From positions 992,001 to 1,056,000 of the forward strand of contig NC_013441.1 of assembly GCF_000024785.1 (NCBI RefSeq): DNA of 64,000 nt. The letters run 5' to 3'. The position numbers and the translations under genes were made by a program. The stretch comes from Gordonia bronchialis DSM 43247 (GTDB lineage Bacteria > Actinomycetota > Actinomycetes > Mycobacteriales > Mycobacteriaceae). Shown one piece after another: positions 17,090 through 24,498 of the stretch (the stretch's first letter is position 1; every line of letters starts with the position of its first letter). Below the pieces are notes generated by a model, which had not been told where the DNA came from, did not search any database, and worked only from the letters and a program-made list of their open reading frames with translations.

Positions 17090-18202
17090 GTGATGAGCGA
17101 GCGGGATGCCGCCGCCGACGAATCGACCGGTGCACCGGAACATGCGTCCTACGCTGCCGCCGGAGTGGACATCGACGCCGGCGAGCGTGCGGTGGAACTC
17201 TTTGCGCCGCATGCCAAGCGCGCCTCCCGCCCGGAGGTCATGGGCGGGCTCGGCGGCTTCTCCGGACTCTTCGCCCTCAAGGGCAACTATCGCGAGCCGG
17301 TGCTCGCGGCGGCCAGCGACGGCGTTGGCACCAAACTCGCGATCGCGCAGGCCATCGACAAGCACGACACCGTGGGCCGCGATCTGGTGGCGATGTGCGT
17401 CGACGACCTGGTGGTCTGCGGCGCCGAGCCGCTGTTCCTGCAGGACTACATCGCCGTCGGGAAGGTGATCCCGGAGACCGTCGCGCAGATCGTCTCGGGT
17501 ATCGCCGACGGCTGCGTCGACGCCGGATGCGCGCTGCTGGGCGGCGAGACCGCGGAACATCCCGGGTTGATGCAGGACAATCATTACGACCTGTCGGCAA
17601 CTGCCGTCGGAGTGGTGGAGGCCGACGAGGTGCTCTCACCCGACAAGGTGCGTGCGGGTGACGTGGTGATCGGAATGGGGTCGTCGGGTCTGCACTCCAA
17701 CGGATACTCACTGGCCCGCAAGGTGCTCCTGGAGTGGGGGCACATGGATCTCTTCGGCCACGTCGAGGAATTCGGCCGCACGCTCGGTGAGGAACTGCTC
17801 GAACCCACCCGCATCTACGCGCGCGACTGCCTGGCACTGACCGCCGAGGCGGACGTCCGTACCTACGCGCACATCACCGGTGGCGGGCTCGCCGAGAACC
17901 TCGCCCGGGTGATCCCGTCCGGGCTGGTCGCGGAACTGGAACGCAACACCTGGTCACCCGCACCGATCTTCTCGATGATCGCCCAGCGCGGCCGCGTCGC
18001 CCAGCCCGAGATGGAACGCACCTTCAACATGGGTGTCGGGATGGTGGCCGTCGTCGCCCCCGAGGACACCGACCGCGCCCAGGCCGTCCTGACCGCCCGG
18101 CACGTCGACAACTGGGTCCTCGGCACCGTCAAGCGTTCCGGGGAACGCAAGCAGTCCGACGCCGCGCGGGTCACGCTCGTGGGTGAGCACCCGCGCTTCT
18201 GA
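17090..18202 (+). CDS. purM: phosphoribosylformylglycinamidine cyclo-ligase PurM
   Basis: PurM (AIR synthetase) closes FGAM to AIR using ATP. The 370-residue protein shows the AIRS signatures: SYAAAGVDIDAGERAVE at the start, LAAASDGVGTKLAIA, a conserved MCVDDLVVCGAEPLFLQDY segment, GGETAEHPG and HITGGGLAENLARV. GTG 17090 and ATG 17093 are adjacent candidate starts downstream of AAGGGGAG. A strong hairpin lies in the purF-purM gap. It is followed by a repeat-rich gap and the DUF3073 gene on the other strand, matching the Rv0809-Rv0810c order. Confidence 0.96.
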   Translation: MMSERDAAADESTGAPEHASYAAAGVDIDAGERAVELFAPHAKRASRPEVMGGLGGFSGLFALKGNYREPVLAAASDGVGTKLAIAQAIDKHDTVGRDLVAMCVDDLVVCGAEPLFLQDYIAVGKVIPETVAQIVSGIADGCVDAGCALLGGETAEHPGLMQDNHYDLSATAVGVVEADEVLSPDKVRAGDVVIGMGSSGLHSNGYSLARKVLLEWGHMDLFGHVEEFGRTLGEELLEPTRIYARDCLALTAEADVRTYAHITGGGLAENLARVIPSGLVAELERNTWSPAPIFSMIAQRGRVAQPEMERTFNMGVGMVAVVAPEDTDRAQAVLTARHVDNWVLGTVKRSGERKQSDAARVTLVGEHPRF

Positions 18203-18257
18203 CGGGTCGACCGCGGCTGTCTGGTGGTCCGACGGGTGGTCGGCTCACGTGTGGTTT

Positions 18258-18289
18258 CGACGCACGGCCGACTCGCTGCGCTCGTCGGT
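18258..18289. repeat. dispersed hairpin repeat with CGCTGCGCTCG core (copy 1)
   Basis: TTCGACGCACGGCCGACTCG, CTGCGCTCGTCGGTC can fold into a hairpin around the self-complementary core. A related copy, with a perfect 9-base stem, is at 27958-27986. Both are followed by CTCAACCAGCA. Confidence 0.55.
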
Positions 18290-18440
18290 CGTGGCTCAAC
18301 CAGCAGTGGGGGAGTCGTGGCTCAACCAGCAGTCGGGAGTCGTGGCTCGACCAGTGGTGGGGAGTCGTGGCTCGACCAGTGGTGGGGAGTCGTGGCTCGA
18401 CCAGTGGTGGGGAGTCGTGGCTCGACCAGTGGTGGGGAGT
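18290..18440. repeat. six tandem copies of a 25-bp repeat
   Basis: Units start with CGTGGCTCGACC and end with GGTGGGGAGT. Copies are at 18290-18315 (26 bases), 18316-18340, 18341-18365, 18366-18390, 18391-18415 and 18416-18440. The last four are identical; the first two carry CTCAACCAGCAG instead. The repeats are contiguous, with no spacers. The whole gap 18203-18550 between purM and the DUF3073 gene holds only these repeats and the adjoining hairpin. Confidence 0.85.
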
Positions 18441-18550
18441 CGCGACGCCGCAAAAGGTTGGGGGTGCACACGAAAACCGCGCCGCGTACGGCGTGGTAAT
18501 CGTTGTCTGGACCGCGAGATCGGCGGTCGGGGGTGGGCGCGGGGCGCGCG

Positions 18551-18727
18551 TCAGGCGCGCCGCCACTCCTCTTCTTCAACCCACTCGTCCACCGGATCCG
18601 GGCGGTCTGCCGGATCAGCCGATCCCGAGAGCTCGCGTTGCAAGCTGTCGAAGTCGGTATGGGGAGTGGAGTACTTCAGCTGACGAGCAACCTTCGTCTG
18701 CTTTGCTTTTGCCCGGCCGCGGCCCAT
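18551..18727 (-). CDS. DUF3073 small protein (Rv0810c-like)
   Basis: This protein of 58 residues starts MGRGRAKAKQTKVARQLKYS and ends in a very acidic, Trp-containing tail (VDEWVEEEEW). The basic N-terminus and acidic C-terminus are typical of DUF3073, a family conserved across Actinobacteria with no known function. AGGGGG precedes the ATG at 18727. Its position after purM on the opposite strand matches Rv0810c in M. tuberculosis. A hairpin lies in its 5' leader. Confidence 0.85.
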   Translation of the reverse strand: MGRGRAKAKQTKVARQLKYSTPHTDFDSLQRELSGSADPADRPDPVDEWVEEEEWRRA

Positions 18728-18748
18728 TCGGGACCCCCTCGCACAATG

Positions 18749-18778
18749 ACGGGGCGGCCAAACACTTGGCGGCCCCGT
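18749..18778 (-). other. hairpin in the 5' leader of the DUF3073 gene
   Basis: Arms ACGGGGCGGCCAA and TTGGCGGCCCCGT (one mismatch in 13) enclose ACAC. It lies between a candidate -10 box (TAGACT on the minus strand, 18808-18813) and the ribosome binding site near 18731-18737. Read on the plus strand it is followed by TTCTCTT and could also stop transcription from purM. Confidence 0.45.
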
Positions 18779-18886
18779 TCTCTTGAAGTAATTCTGTCGT
18801 GCTGACCAGTCTAGCGCGCCGTTCCCGGTTGTGCGGACGGCCCTGCCGCGCCGCGCCGTCAATGCCCGTCCGGACCGACGGAACCG

Positions 18887-19519
18887 TCATGACCTGGCGA
18901 GTTGTTTGCGTGCCTCGCGCTCGACCTTGGGTGCCAGCGTGCGGGTGGCGAGCAGGGCCTCGAGGGCCTCGCGCTGTGTTCCGTGCATGAGATCGCGAAC
19001 CCGCACACCGTGGTCGGGACGGTGGATCACCGTGATCCGATCACCCGCTCCGACGCTGCCGATGTGATGAACACGCAGGTAGGAGCCGGTGTCGCCGCGT
19101 TCGGCGAACCGTTTCACCCACTTGGGCTCGGCGGACCAGAGTGCGAACCGCCGGCACGGGGTGCGCGGGATCGTCGTCTCCAGGATCAGACCGTCGTCAC
19201 CTATCTGCCATTGTTCGCCGACGATCGCGTCCGTCACCGGCAGGCCCGTGACGCGAAGGTTCTCGCCGAACCATCCGTAAGGAAGGTCACGGCCGAGTTC
19301 GTCGGCCCAGCGTCGTGCCTCGGCGTCGTCGTAGGCATACACCGCCTGATCGACGCCGCCGTGGTGTTTGGTGTTGCACACGTGGTCGGTGACCAGACCC
19401 AGTTCGCCGACGTGGACACGACCGTCCGCCGGGCGCTTGTCGATGCCGGACGGGCCGACGCCGTCGAGCAGCACGTCGTCGGACGCGGCGCACACCGCGA
19501 GCACGAGGCCGTCGGTCAT
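18887..19519 (-). CDS. MOSC domain-containing protein
   Basis: This 210-residue protein matches the MOSC/YiiM-like family: KHHGGVDQAVYAYD near the start, WFGENLRVTG, and a conserved Cys in IPRTPCRRFAL that would carry sulfur in MOSC proteins. These proteins are thought to act in sulfur or molybdenum-cofactor transfer, or in N-hydroxylated compound reduction; the substrate is unknown here. The ATG at 19519 overlaps the stop of the YgfZ-like gene (ATGA), so translation is coupled. Confidence 0.85.
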   Translation of the reverse strand: MTDGLVLAVCAASDDVLLDGVGPSGIDKRPADGRVHVGELGLVTDHVCNTKHHGGVDQAVYAYDDAEARRWADELGRDLPYGWFGENLRVTGLPVTDAIVGEQWQIGDDGLILETTIPRTPCRRFALWSAEPKWVKRFAERGDTGSYLRVHHIGSVGAGDRITVIHRPDHGVRVRDLMHGTQREALEALLATRTLAPKVEREARKQLARS

Positions 19520-20685
19520 GATCCCGCCCCTCGACGCAGTCGCTCCACTGCCGCGCGCCCGGCCTGTACGTGGTCGTCGGCGCGTACCGAGTCCGGATCG
19601 ATGCGCGCGCTGACCGGGTTCTCGGTGCCGACGACGAGGTCGGTGTCGGCGGGCACGTTGCGTTTGACCAGGGCCAGCGCGACGAGACCGAGCTCGAAAT
19701 GGTCGACCACGGTGCCCAGACGCCCCACGGTGCGCCCGCCCGCCACAACGGGATCGCCGGTGGCAGGTCGCCCGTCGGCGCTGCCGTCGAGATGGAGCAG
19801 CACCAGCCGGCGCGGCGACTTGCCCAGGTTGTGGACCCGCGCGACGGTTTCCTGCCCGCGGTAGCACCCCTTGTCCAGGTGGACGGCACCGAACTCCGCC
19901 GGGCCGCCGATCCAGCCGACCTCATGCGGGATGGTGCGATCGTCGGTGTCGGCGCCCAGCCGCGGACGGACCGCCGCCACCCGCAGTGCATCGAAGGCCC
20001 AGGTGCCGGCCATTCGTGCGCCGGCGTCCACGAGTGCCGACCACCAGCGGTCGAGCAGATACTCGGGCAGGACCACGTCGACGACCGGCAGCGTGGCGTT
20101 CTCGCCGATCGGCGGCATCACCCGCCAGAAGCCGAGGGGCTCGTCCTCGTGATGTGTCTCGGGTAGGTCGCCGGCCGCGTAGATGGGGGCGTCGGGATCG
20201 ATCTCGAGCAGTTCCGCGATCTGCCCGCTCCGGGCGGCGGGACCGACGAGGGTGACGACCTTCATGTCCGGGCGCAATACCGGCTCGGCCTTGGCCCAGA
20301 ACACCATCTTGGCGAGAAAGCCGTGCAGGGCGGCGCCGCGCGAACCCTCGGTGTCGACCCAGGTCACGCCGTCGACGTCGGTGAGGACGAAGTGTTCTTC
20401 GACGCGACCGTTGACGTCGAGGGACAGATTCTCGGCACTCGAACGGTCCGGCAGATTGCTGATGTGCTGACTGGAGATGGTGTGCAGCCAGGTGAGCCGC
20501 TCGTCGCCGGAGATCTCGATGACGGCGCGGTCGGATCGGTCGACGATGATCGCACCGCAGGCCGCCGCCCGTTGTTCGCCGAGCGGATCGCCGTAGTGCC
20601 AGGCGATCGAGACCGCCGTCGCTCCGTCGGACTCGGGCACTGCTCCCGAGCCGGAATACCTGGTCAGGATGGGTGAGGGGGTCAC
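19516..20685 (-). CDS. ygfZ: folate-binding YgfZ-type protein (GcvT-like)
   Basis: This 389-residue homologue of YgfZ/IBA57 has the family hallmark KGCYRGQETVAR with its conserved Cys. YgfZ proteins use folate to support repair or assembly of iron-sulfur clusters in certain enzymes. GTG 20685 is 6 bases downstream of TAGAAT (20692-20697 on the minus strand), a leaderless arrangement. It corresponds to Rv0811c, is divergent from the PabC-like gene as in M. tuberculosis, and overlaps the MOSC gene downstream. Confidence 0.88.
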   Translation of the reverse strand: MTPSPILTRYSGSGAVPESDGATAVSIAWHYGDPLGEQRAAACGAIIVDRSDRAVIEISGDERLTWLHTISSQHISNLPDRSSAENLSLDVNGRVEEHFVLTDVDGVTWVDTEGSRGAALHGFLAKMVFWAKAEPVLRPDMKVVTLVGPAARSGQIAELLEIDPDAPIYAAGDLPETHHEDEPLGFWRVMPPIGENATLPVVDVVLPEYLLDRWWSALVDAGARMAGTWAFDALRVAAVRPRLGADTDDRTIPHEVGWIGGPAEFGAVHLDKGCYRGQETVARVHNLGKSPRRLVLLHLDGSADGRPATGDPVVAGGRTVGRLGTVVDHFELGLVALALVKRNVPADTDLVVGTENPVSARIDPDSVRADDHVQAGRAAVERLRRGAGS

Positions 20686-20772
20686 ATGTCGATTCTACGG
20701 ACGCCGACGTCGGCGCGGTGGACGCCAGGGTGGATGTGACAGTCACCGGCGCTGCCTGGCAGCCTCGTCCAC

Positions 20773-21639
20773 ATGACGAACTCGGTTCTGATGACCCTGG
20801 ACGGCACGGCACACGACTTCGACGCACCCTTCCTGGCGGCCGACGACCTGGCCGCCGTACGCGGCGACGGCATCTTCGAGACACTGCTCGTCCGCGCGGG
20901 ACGCGCACAGGGTGTCCGCCTGCACCTGGAGCGACTGGTCAACAGCGCCCACGCGCTGGGGCTCCCCGAACCCGACGTCGACCAGTGGAGTTCGGCGATC
21001 GAGGCGGCGGTGAAGACCTGGGATGACGGACAACCGAACGGGGCCGAGGGGCTGCTGCGGCTGGTCTACTCACGCGGGCGGGAGAGTGAACCGGGTTCCA
21101 CGACAGCGTATCTCACCGTGACTGCCGTGCCCGACCGCGTGATGCAGGCCCGTTCTGAGGGTGTTTCGGTGGTGACTCTGGAACGAGGCTTCTCCGTCGA
21201 TCTCGCCGAGAAGGCGCCGTGGCAGCTGCTGGGGGCCAAGACCCTCAGCTACGCCACCAACATGGCGGCGCTGCGGCACGCCGCCGAGCAGGGTTTCGAC
21301 GATGTGATCTTCCTCAGCAGCGAGGGCGCGGTGCTCGAGGGACCACGCTCGACCGTGATCGCGGTGACGGGCAAGGCGCTGGTCACCCCGCCGACCGAGA
21401 TCGGCATCCTGCCCGGGACCACCGCGCGCGCCGTCTTCGAACTCGCCGCCCAGGAGGGATGGTCCACATCCACGCGCGTCCTGCGTCCGGCGGATCTCAT
21501 CGCCGCGGACTCGGTGTGGATGGTCAGCAGCGTGACGCTCGCGGCGCGCGTCACCGCGCTCAACCGCTATGTGATGCCGGTGTCCGCCGCGAACGACGAA
21601 TTCGTCGATTTGGTGGACCGTGCCGTTTGTGTTGACTGA
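20773..21639 (+). CDS. aminodeoxychorismate lyase / class IV aminotransferase family protein (Rv0812-like)
   Basis: This 288-residue PLP enzyme of fold type IV has ADDLAAVRGDGIFETLLV at the N-terminus and the PLP lysine Lys156 in LLGAKTLSYATNMAA. SSEGAVLEGPRSTVI and a C-terminal ILPGTTARAVFELA complete the pattern. PabC makes 4-aminobenzoate for folate; branched-chain and D-amino acid aminotransferases share the fold, so the reaction is probable rather than proven. Folate use by the divergent YgfZ-like gene makes a folate role attractive. The ATG at 20788 is an alternative start. Confidence 0.85.
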   Translation: MTNSVLMTLDGTAHDFDAPFLAADDLAAVRGDGIFETLLVRAGRAQGVRLHLERLVNSAHALGLPEPDVDQWSSAIEAAVKTWDDGQPNGAEGLLRLVYSRGRESEPGSTTAYLTVTAVPDRVMQARSEGVSVVTLERGFSVDLAEKAPWQLLGAKTLSYATNMAALRHAAEQGFDDVIFLSSEGAVLEGPRSTVIAVTGKALVTPPTEIGILPGTTARAVFELAAQEGWSTSTRVLRPADLIAADSVWMVSSVTLAARVTALNRYVMPVSAANDEFVDLVDRAVCVD

Positions 21640-21704
21640 CAATAGGTGTGCCGACTGAGACACAGCACACAACTTCAACCCGACGGTGATGGGACCTTGG
21701 TCGC

Positions 21705-21733
21705 TTGATGCCCGTCGCGACCAGGCGTAACGT
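21705..21733 (+). promoter_or_regulatory. promoter of the cydABDC operon
   Basis: TTGATG (21705-21710) and TAACGT (21728-21733) are separated by 17 bases, a good vegetative-type promoter. It places the transcription start at about 21740, just before the palindrome at 21745, and leaves a leader of about 90 bases. Confidence 0.55.
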
Positions 21734-21744
21734 TGGCCGCAAGA

Positions 21745-21765
21745 ACTACTACTGCCAGTAGTAGT
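21745..21765. promoter_or_regulatory. perfect palindromic operator upstream of cydA
   Basis: Ten-base arms ACTACTACTG and CAGTAGTAGT flank a single C. It contains TACTAC-N5-GTAGTA, similar to operators of MecI/BlaI/CopY-family repressors. Lying just after the start of transcription, it suits a repressor roadblock. The same ACTAC-N5-GTAGT core occurs upstream of the lpqE-like gene (39405-39421). Confidence 0.7.
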
Positions 21766-21831
21766 CGATGAGTTCGATCCACTCGGTTCCGCCGCGCCCG
21801 CAGCCCGGGCGACGACTCGATTAGAGGCGAC

Positions 21832-23403
21832 ATGGACGCATTGGACGTCTCCCGTTGGCAGTTCGGGATCACCACCGTTTATCACTTCATCCTGGTCCCG
21901 CTCACCATCGGCCTGGCGCCGATGATCGCGATCATGCAGACGGTCTGGCACGTCACCGGCAACGAGCAGTGGCTGCGTGCCACCAAGTTCTTCGGGAAGC
22001 TCTTCCTGATCAACTTCGCGCTCGGCGTCGCCACCGGCATCGTGCAGGAATTCCAGTTCGGGATGAACTGGAGTGAGTACAGTCGCTTCGTCGCCGACGT
22101 CTTCGGCGCCCCGCTCGCGCTCGAGGGCCTGGTGGCCTTCTTCCTGGAGTCGACGTTCATCGGGTTGTGGATCTTCGGCTGGGGACGCCTGCCGCGCAAG
22201 GTGCATCTGGCCTGCATCTGGCTGGCCGCGATCGGCGTGACCGCCTCGGCCTACTTCATCATCGCGGCGAACTCCTGGATGCAGCACCCGGTCGGCGTCG
22301 AGTGGGATCCGGAGCGCGGCCGGCCGGCGATGAACGATTTCTGGGCGGTCATCACCAACAACACCACGCTGGCCGCGTTCCCGCACGTGCTCGCCGGTGC
22401 CTGGCTCACCGCGGGAACCTTTGTCGCGGCGGTCGGCATCTGGTGGATGGCGCGAAACACCTGGCGCGCCAAGAAGCTTCGCGAAGCCATCGAGACGGGT
22501 GACACCTCGGGTATGCCCAAGACCACCTCGCCCAGCCAGATCGACGCCACGCCAGAAGATCTCGAGCGGGACGCCCGCCAGTTGTGGCGCCCGGTCACAC
22601 GATTCTCACTCTGGATCATCATGATCTCCGGTGTCGCGCTGTTCATCACCGGTGATCTGCAGGCGCAGATCATGTTCAAACAGCAGCCGATGAAGATGGC
22701 ATCCGCGGAATCGTTGTGCGACTCCACCACTGCGGGCGCACCGTTCTCGGTGCTGTCCATCGGACGGCAGAACAACTGCGACAACGTCGATCACGTGGTG
22801 GAAATCCCCGGCATGCTCTCCTTCCTCGCCGACCATCGCTTCGACACCCCGCTCCAGGGCGTCAACCAACTGCAGGTGCAGTATCAGGAGGCGCTGCAGA
22901 TGCCCGGGCAGAACTTCGCGCCCAACCTGTTCGTCACTTACTGGGGATTCCGCGCGATGATCACCTGGGCGCTGGGTTCGGTGGTCGTCGCGTTGGGCGG
23001 ACTGTGGCTGACGCGGCGAAAGCGGGTGGTGGAATCCAGACGTTTCGGGTTCATCGCGCTCTTGATGATCCCGACCCCGTTCCTGGCCAACAGTTCCGGC
23101 TGGATCTTCACCGAGATGGGTCGTCAGCCATGGGTGGTCGCGCCCAACTGGCAGGACAACCTGGACCCGACGCGTATCCACATGCTGGTGGCCGACGGGG
23201 TGTCCAATCACACCGCCGCCACGGTATGGGTGACGCTGATCGGATTCACCCTGCTCTACGGCGCGCTCGGCGTGGTGTGGTTCATGCTGCAGCGACGCTA
23301 TGTGATCGAGGGGCCCGCGACCTACGACGCGATACCACCCGACGAGCCATCGGCGCACGACGACGATTCCGATGAGCCCAAACAACTCTCGTTCGCCTAC
23401 TGA
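21832..23403 (+). CDS. cydA: cytochrome bd ubiquinol/menaquinol oxidase subunit I
   Basis: CydA is the heme-bearing subunit of the bd oxidase, which oxidises quinol and reduces oxygen with high affinity at the cell membrane. The 523-residue protein has the N-terminal RWQFGITTVYHFILVPLTIG with a heme-ligand His18, multiple membrane helices, and the conserved GRQPWVV motif after the quinol loop. The Q-loop is short, as usual in Actinobacteria. ATG 21832 follows GAGGCG. It is first in the cydABDC operon; cydB follows after 12 bases. Confidence 0.97.
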   Translation: MDALDVSRWQFGITTVYHFILVPLTIGLAPMIAIMQTVWHVTGNEQWLRATKFFGKLFLINFALGVATGIVQEFQFGMNWSEYSRFVADVFGAPLALEGLVAFFLESTFIGLWIFGWGRLPRKVHLACIWLAAIGVTASAYFIIAANSWMQHPVGVEWDPERGRPAMNDFWAVITNNTTLAAFPHVLAGAWLTAGTFVAAVGIWWMARNTWRAKKLREAIETGDTSGMPKTTSPSQIDATPEDLERDARQLWRPVTRFSLWIIMISGVALFITGDLQAQIMFKQQPMKMASAESLCDSTTAGAPFSVLSIGRQNNCDNVDHVVEIPGMLSFLADHRFDTPLQGVNQLQVQYQEALQMPGQNFAPNLFVTYWGFRAMITWALGSVVVALGGLWLTRRKRVVESRRFGFIALLMIPTPFLANSSGWIFTEMGRQPWVVAPNWQDNLDPTRIHMLVADGVSNHTAATVWVTLIGFTLLYGALGVVWFMLQRRYVIEGPATYDAIPPDEPSAHDDDSDEPKQLSFAY

Positions 23404-23415
23404 GGAGGGCACACG

Positions 23416-24498
23416 ATGGGATTACCCGAGTTCTGGTTCCTGGTCATCGCGGTCCTGTTCGTCGGCTACTTCGTGCTCGAGGGCTTCGACTTCGGCGTCG
23501 GGATGCTGATGCCCTTTCTCGGCCACAGCCATACCGGCGGTGACGACGTGGTCGCGCCCACCGACGAACTCGCCGGCCCGGACAACCGGCGTCGCGCCAT
23601 CCTGAACACCATCGGACCGGTGTGGGACGGCAACGAGGTGTGGTTGATCACCGCGGGCGGAGCGATGTTCGCCGCGTTCGGCGGTTGGTACGCAACGATG
23701 TTCACCGCCTTCTACCTTCCGCTGTTCCTCATCCTGATCGGTCTCATCGTCCGCATCTGTGCCATCGAGTGGCGCGGCAAGATCGACAATCCGCGCTGGC
23801 GGATGTGGGCCGACATCGGCATCGGGCTCGGCTCCTGGATTCCGGCACTGCTCTGGGGTGTGGCCTTCGCCAACGTGATTCGCGGCATCCCGATCGACGC
23901 CGACGCGCAGTACACCGGCGGGTTCTTCAACCTGCTCAATCCGTACGCGTTGCTCGGCGGTGCCACCACGCTGCTCGCCTTTCTGACCCACGGTGCGGTG
24001 TTCCTCGCACTCAAGACCAGCGGTGTGCTGCAAGAGGATTCGATGCGCTACGCCTCGCGTCTGGCGATTCCCACGCTGGTGGTCGCCGCGGTGTTCCTGC
24101 TCTGGACGCAGTTGGCCTACGGCAACGGCTGGACCTGGATTCCGGTGCTCATCGCCGCAGTGGCCGCCGTGGCGATGGTCATCGCGACCCAATTGCGTCG
24201 CGAGGGTATCGCCTTCCTGGCCACCTCGATTGCCATCGCCGGGACCGTGGCCGCCCTGTTCGCGGTGCTGTACCCGAACGTCCTTCCGTCGTCTACCGAT
24301 CCGGCCTATAACCTCACCATCGCGAACACATCGTCGAGCAGCTACACCCTGACGGTCATGACGTGGGCGGCCGTGATCGTCACACCGGTGGTGATCGGCT
24401 ATCAGGCGTGGACCTACTGGGTGTTCCGCCAGCGGATCTCCGTCGACCACATCCCGGCACCCACCGGCCTGCCGTCGCTGCGGGTGCCCGGCGAGTGA
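23416..24498 (+). CDS. cydB: cytochrome bd oxidase subunit II
   Basis: This 360-residue multi-helix protein starts GLPEFWFLVIAVLFVGYFVL and continues EGFDFGVGMLMPFLG, both typical of CydB, and carries GPVWDGNEVWLITAGGAMFA. It pairs with CydA in the membrane. GAGGAGG precedes the ATG at 23416. The stop codon is immediately followed by the ATG of cydD, so the genes are translated from one message. Confidence 0.97.
   Translation: MGLPEFWFLVIAVLFVGYFVLEGFDFGVGMLMPFLGHSHTGGDDVVAPTDELAGPDNRRRAILNTIGPVWDGNEVWLITAGGAMFAAFGGWYATMFTAFYLPLFLILIGLIVRICAIEWRGKIDNPRWRMWADIGIGLGSWIPALLWGVAFANVIRGIPIDADAQYTGGFFNLLNPYALLGGATTLLAFLTHGAVFLALKTSGVLQEDSMRYASRLAIPTLVVAAVFLLWTQLAYGNGWTWIPVLIAAVAAVAMVIATQLRREGIAFLATSIAIAGTVAALFAVLYPNVLPSSTDPAYNLTIANTSSSSYTLTVMTWAAVIVTPVVIGYQAWTYWVFRQRISVDHIPAPTGLPSLRVPGE

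Noticed and set aside
18290..18440. CRISPR array
   Set aside because: The 25-base units are directly joined with no spacers, and there are no cas genes.
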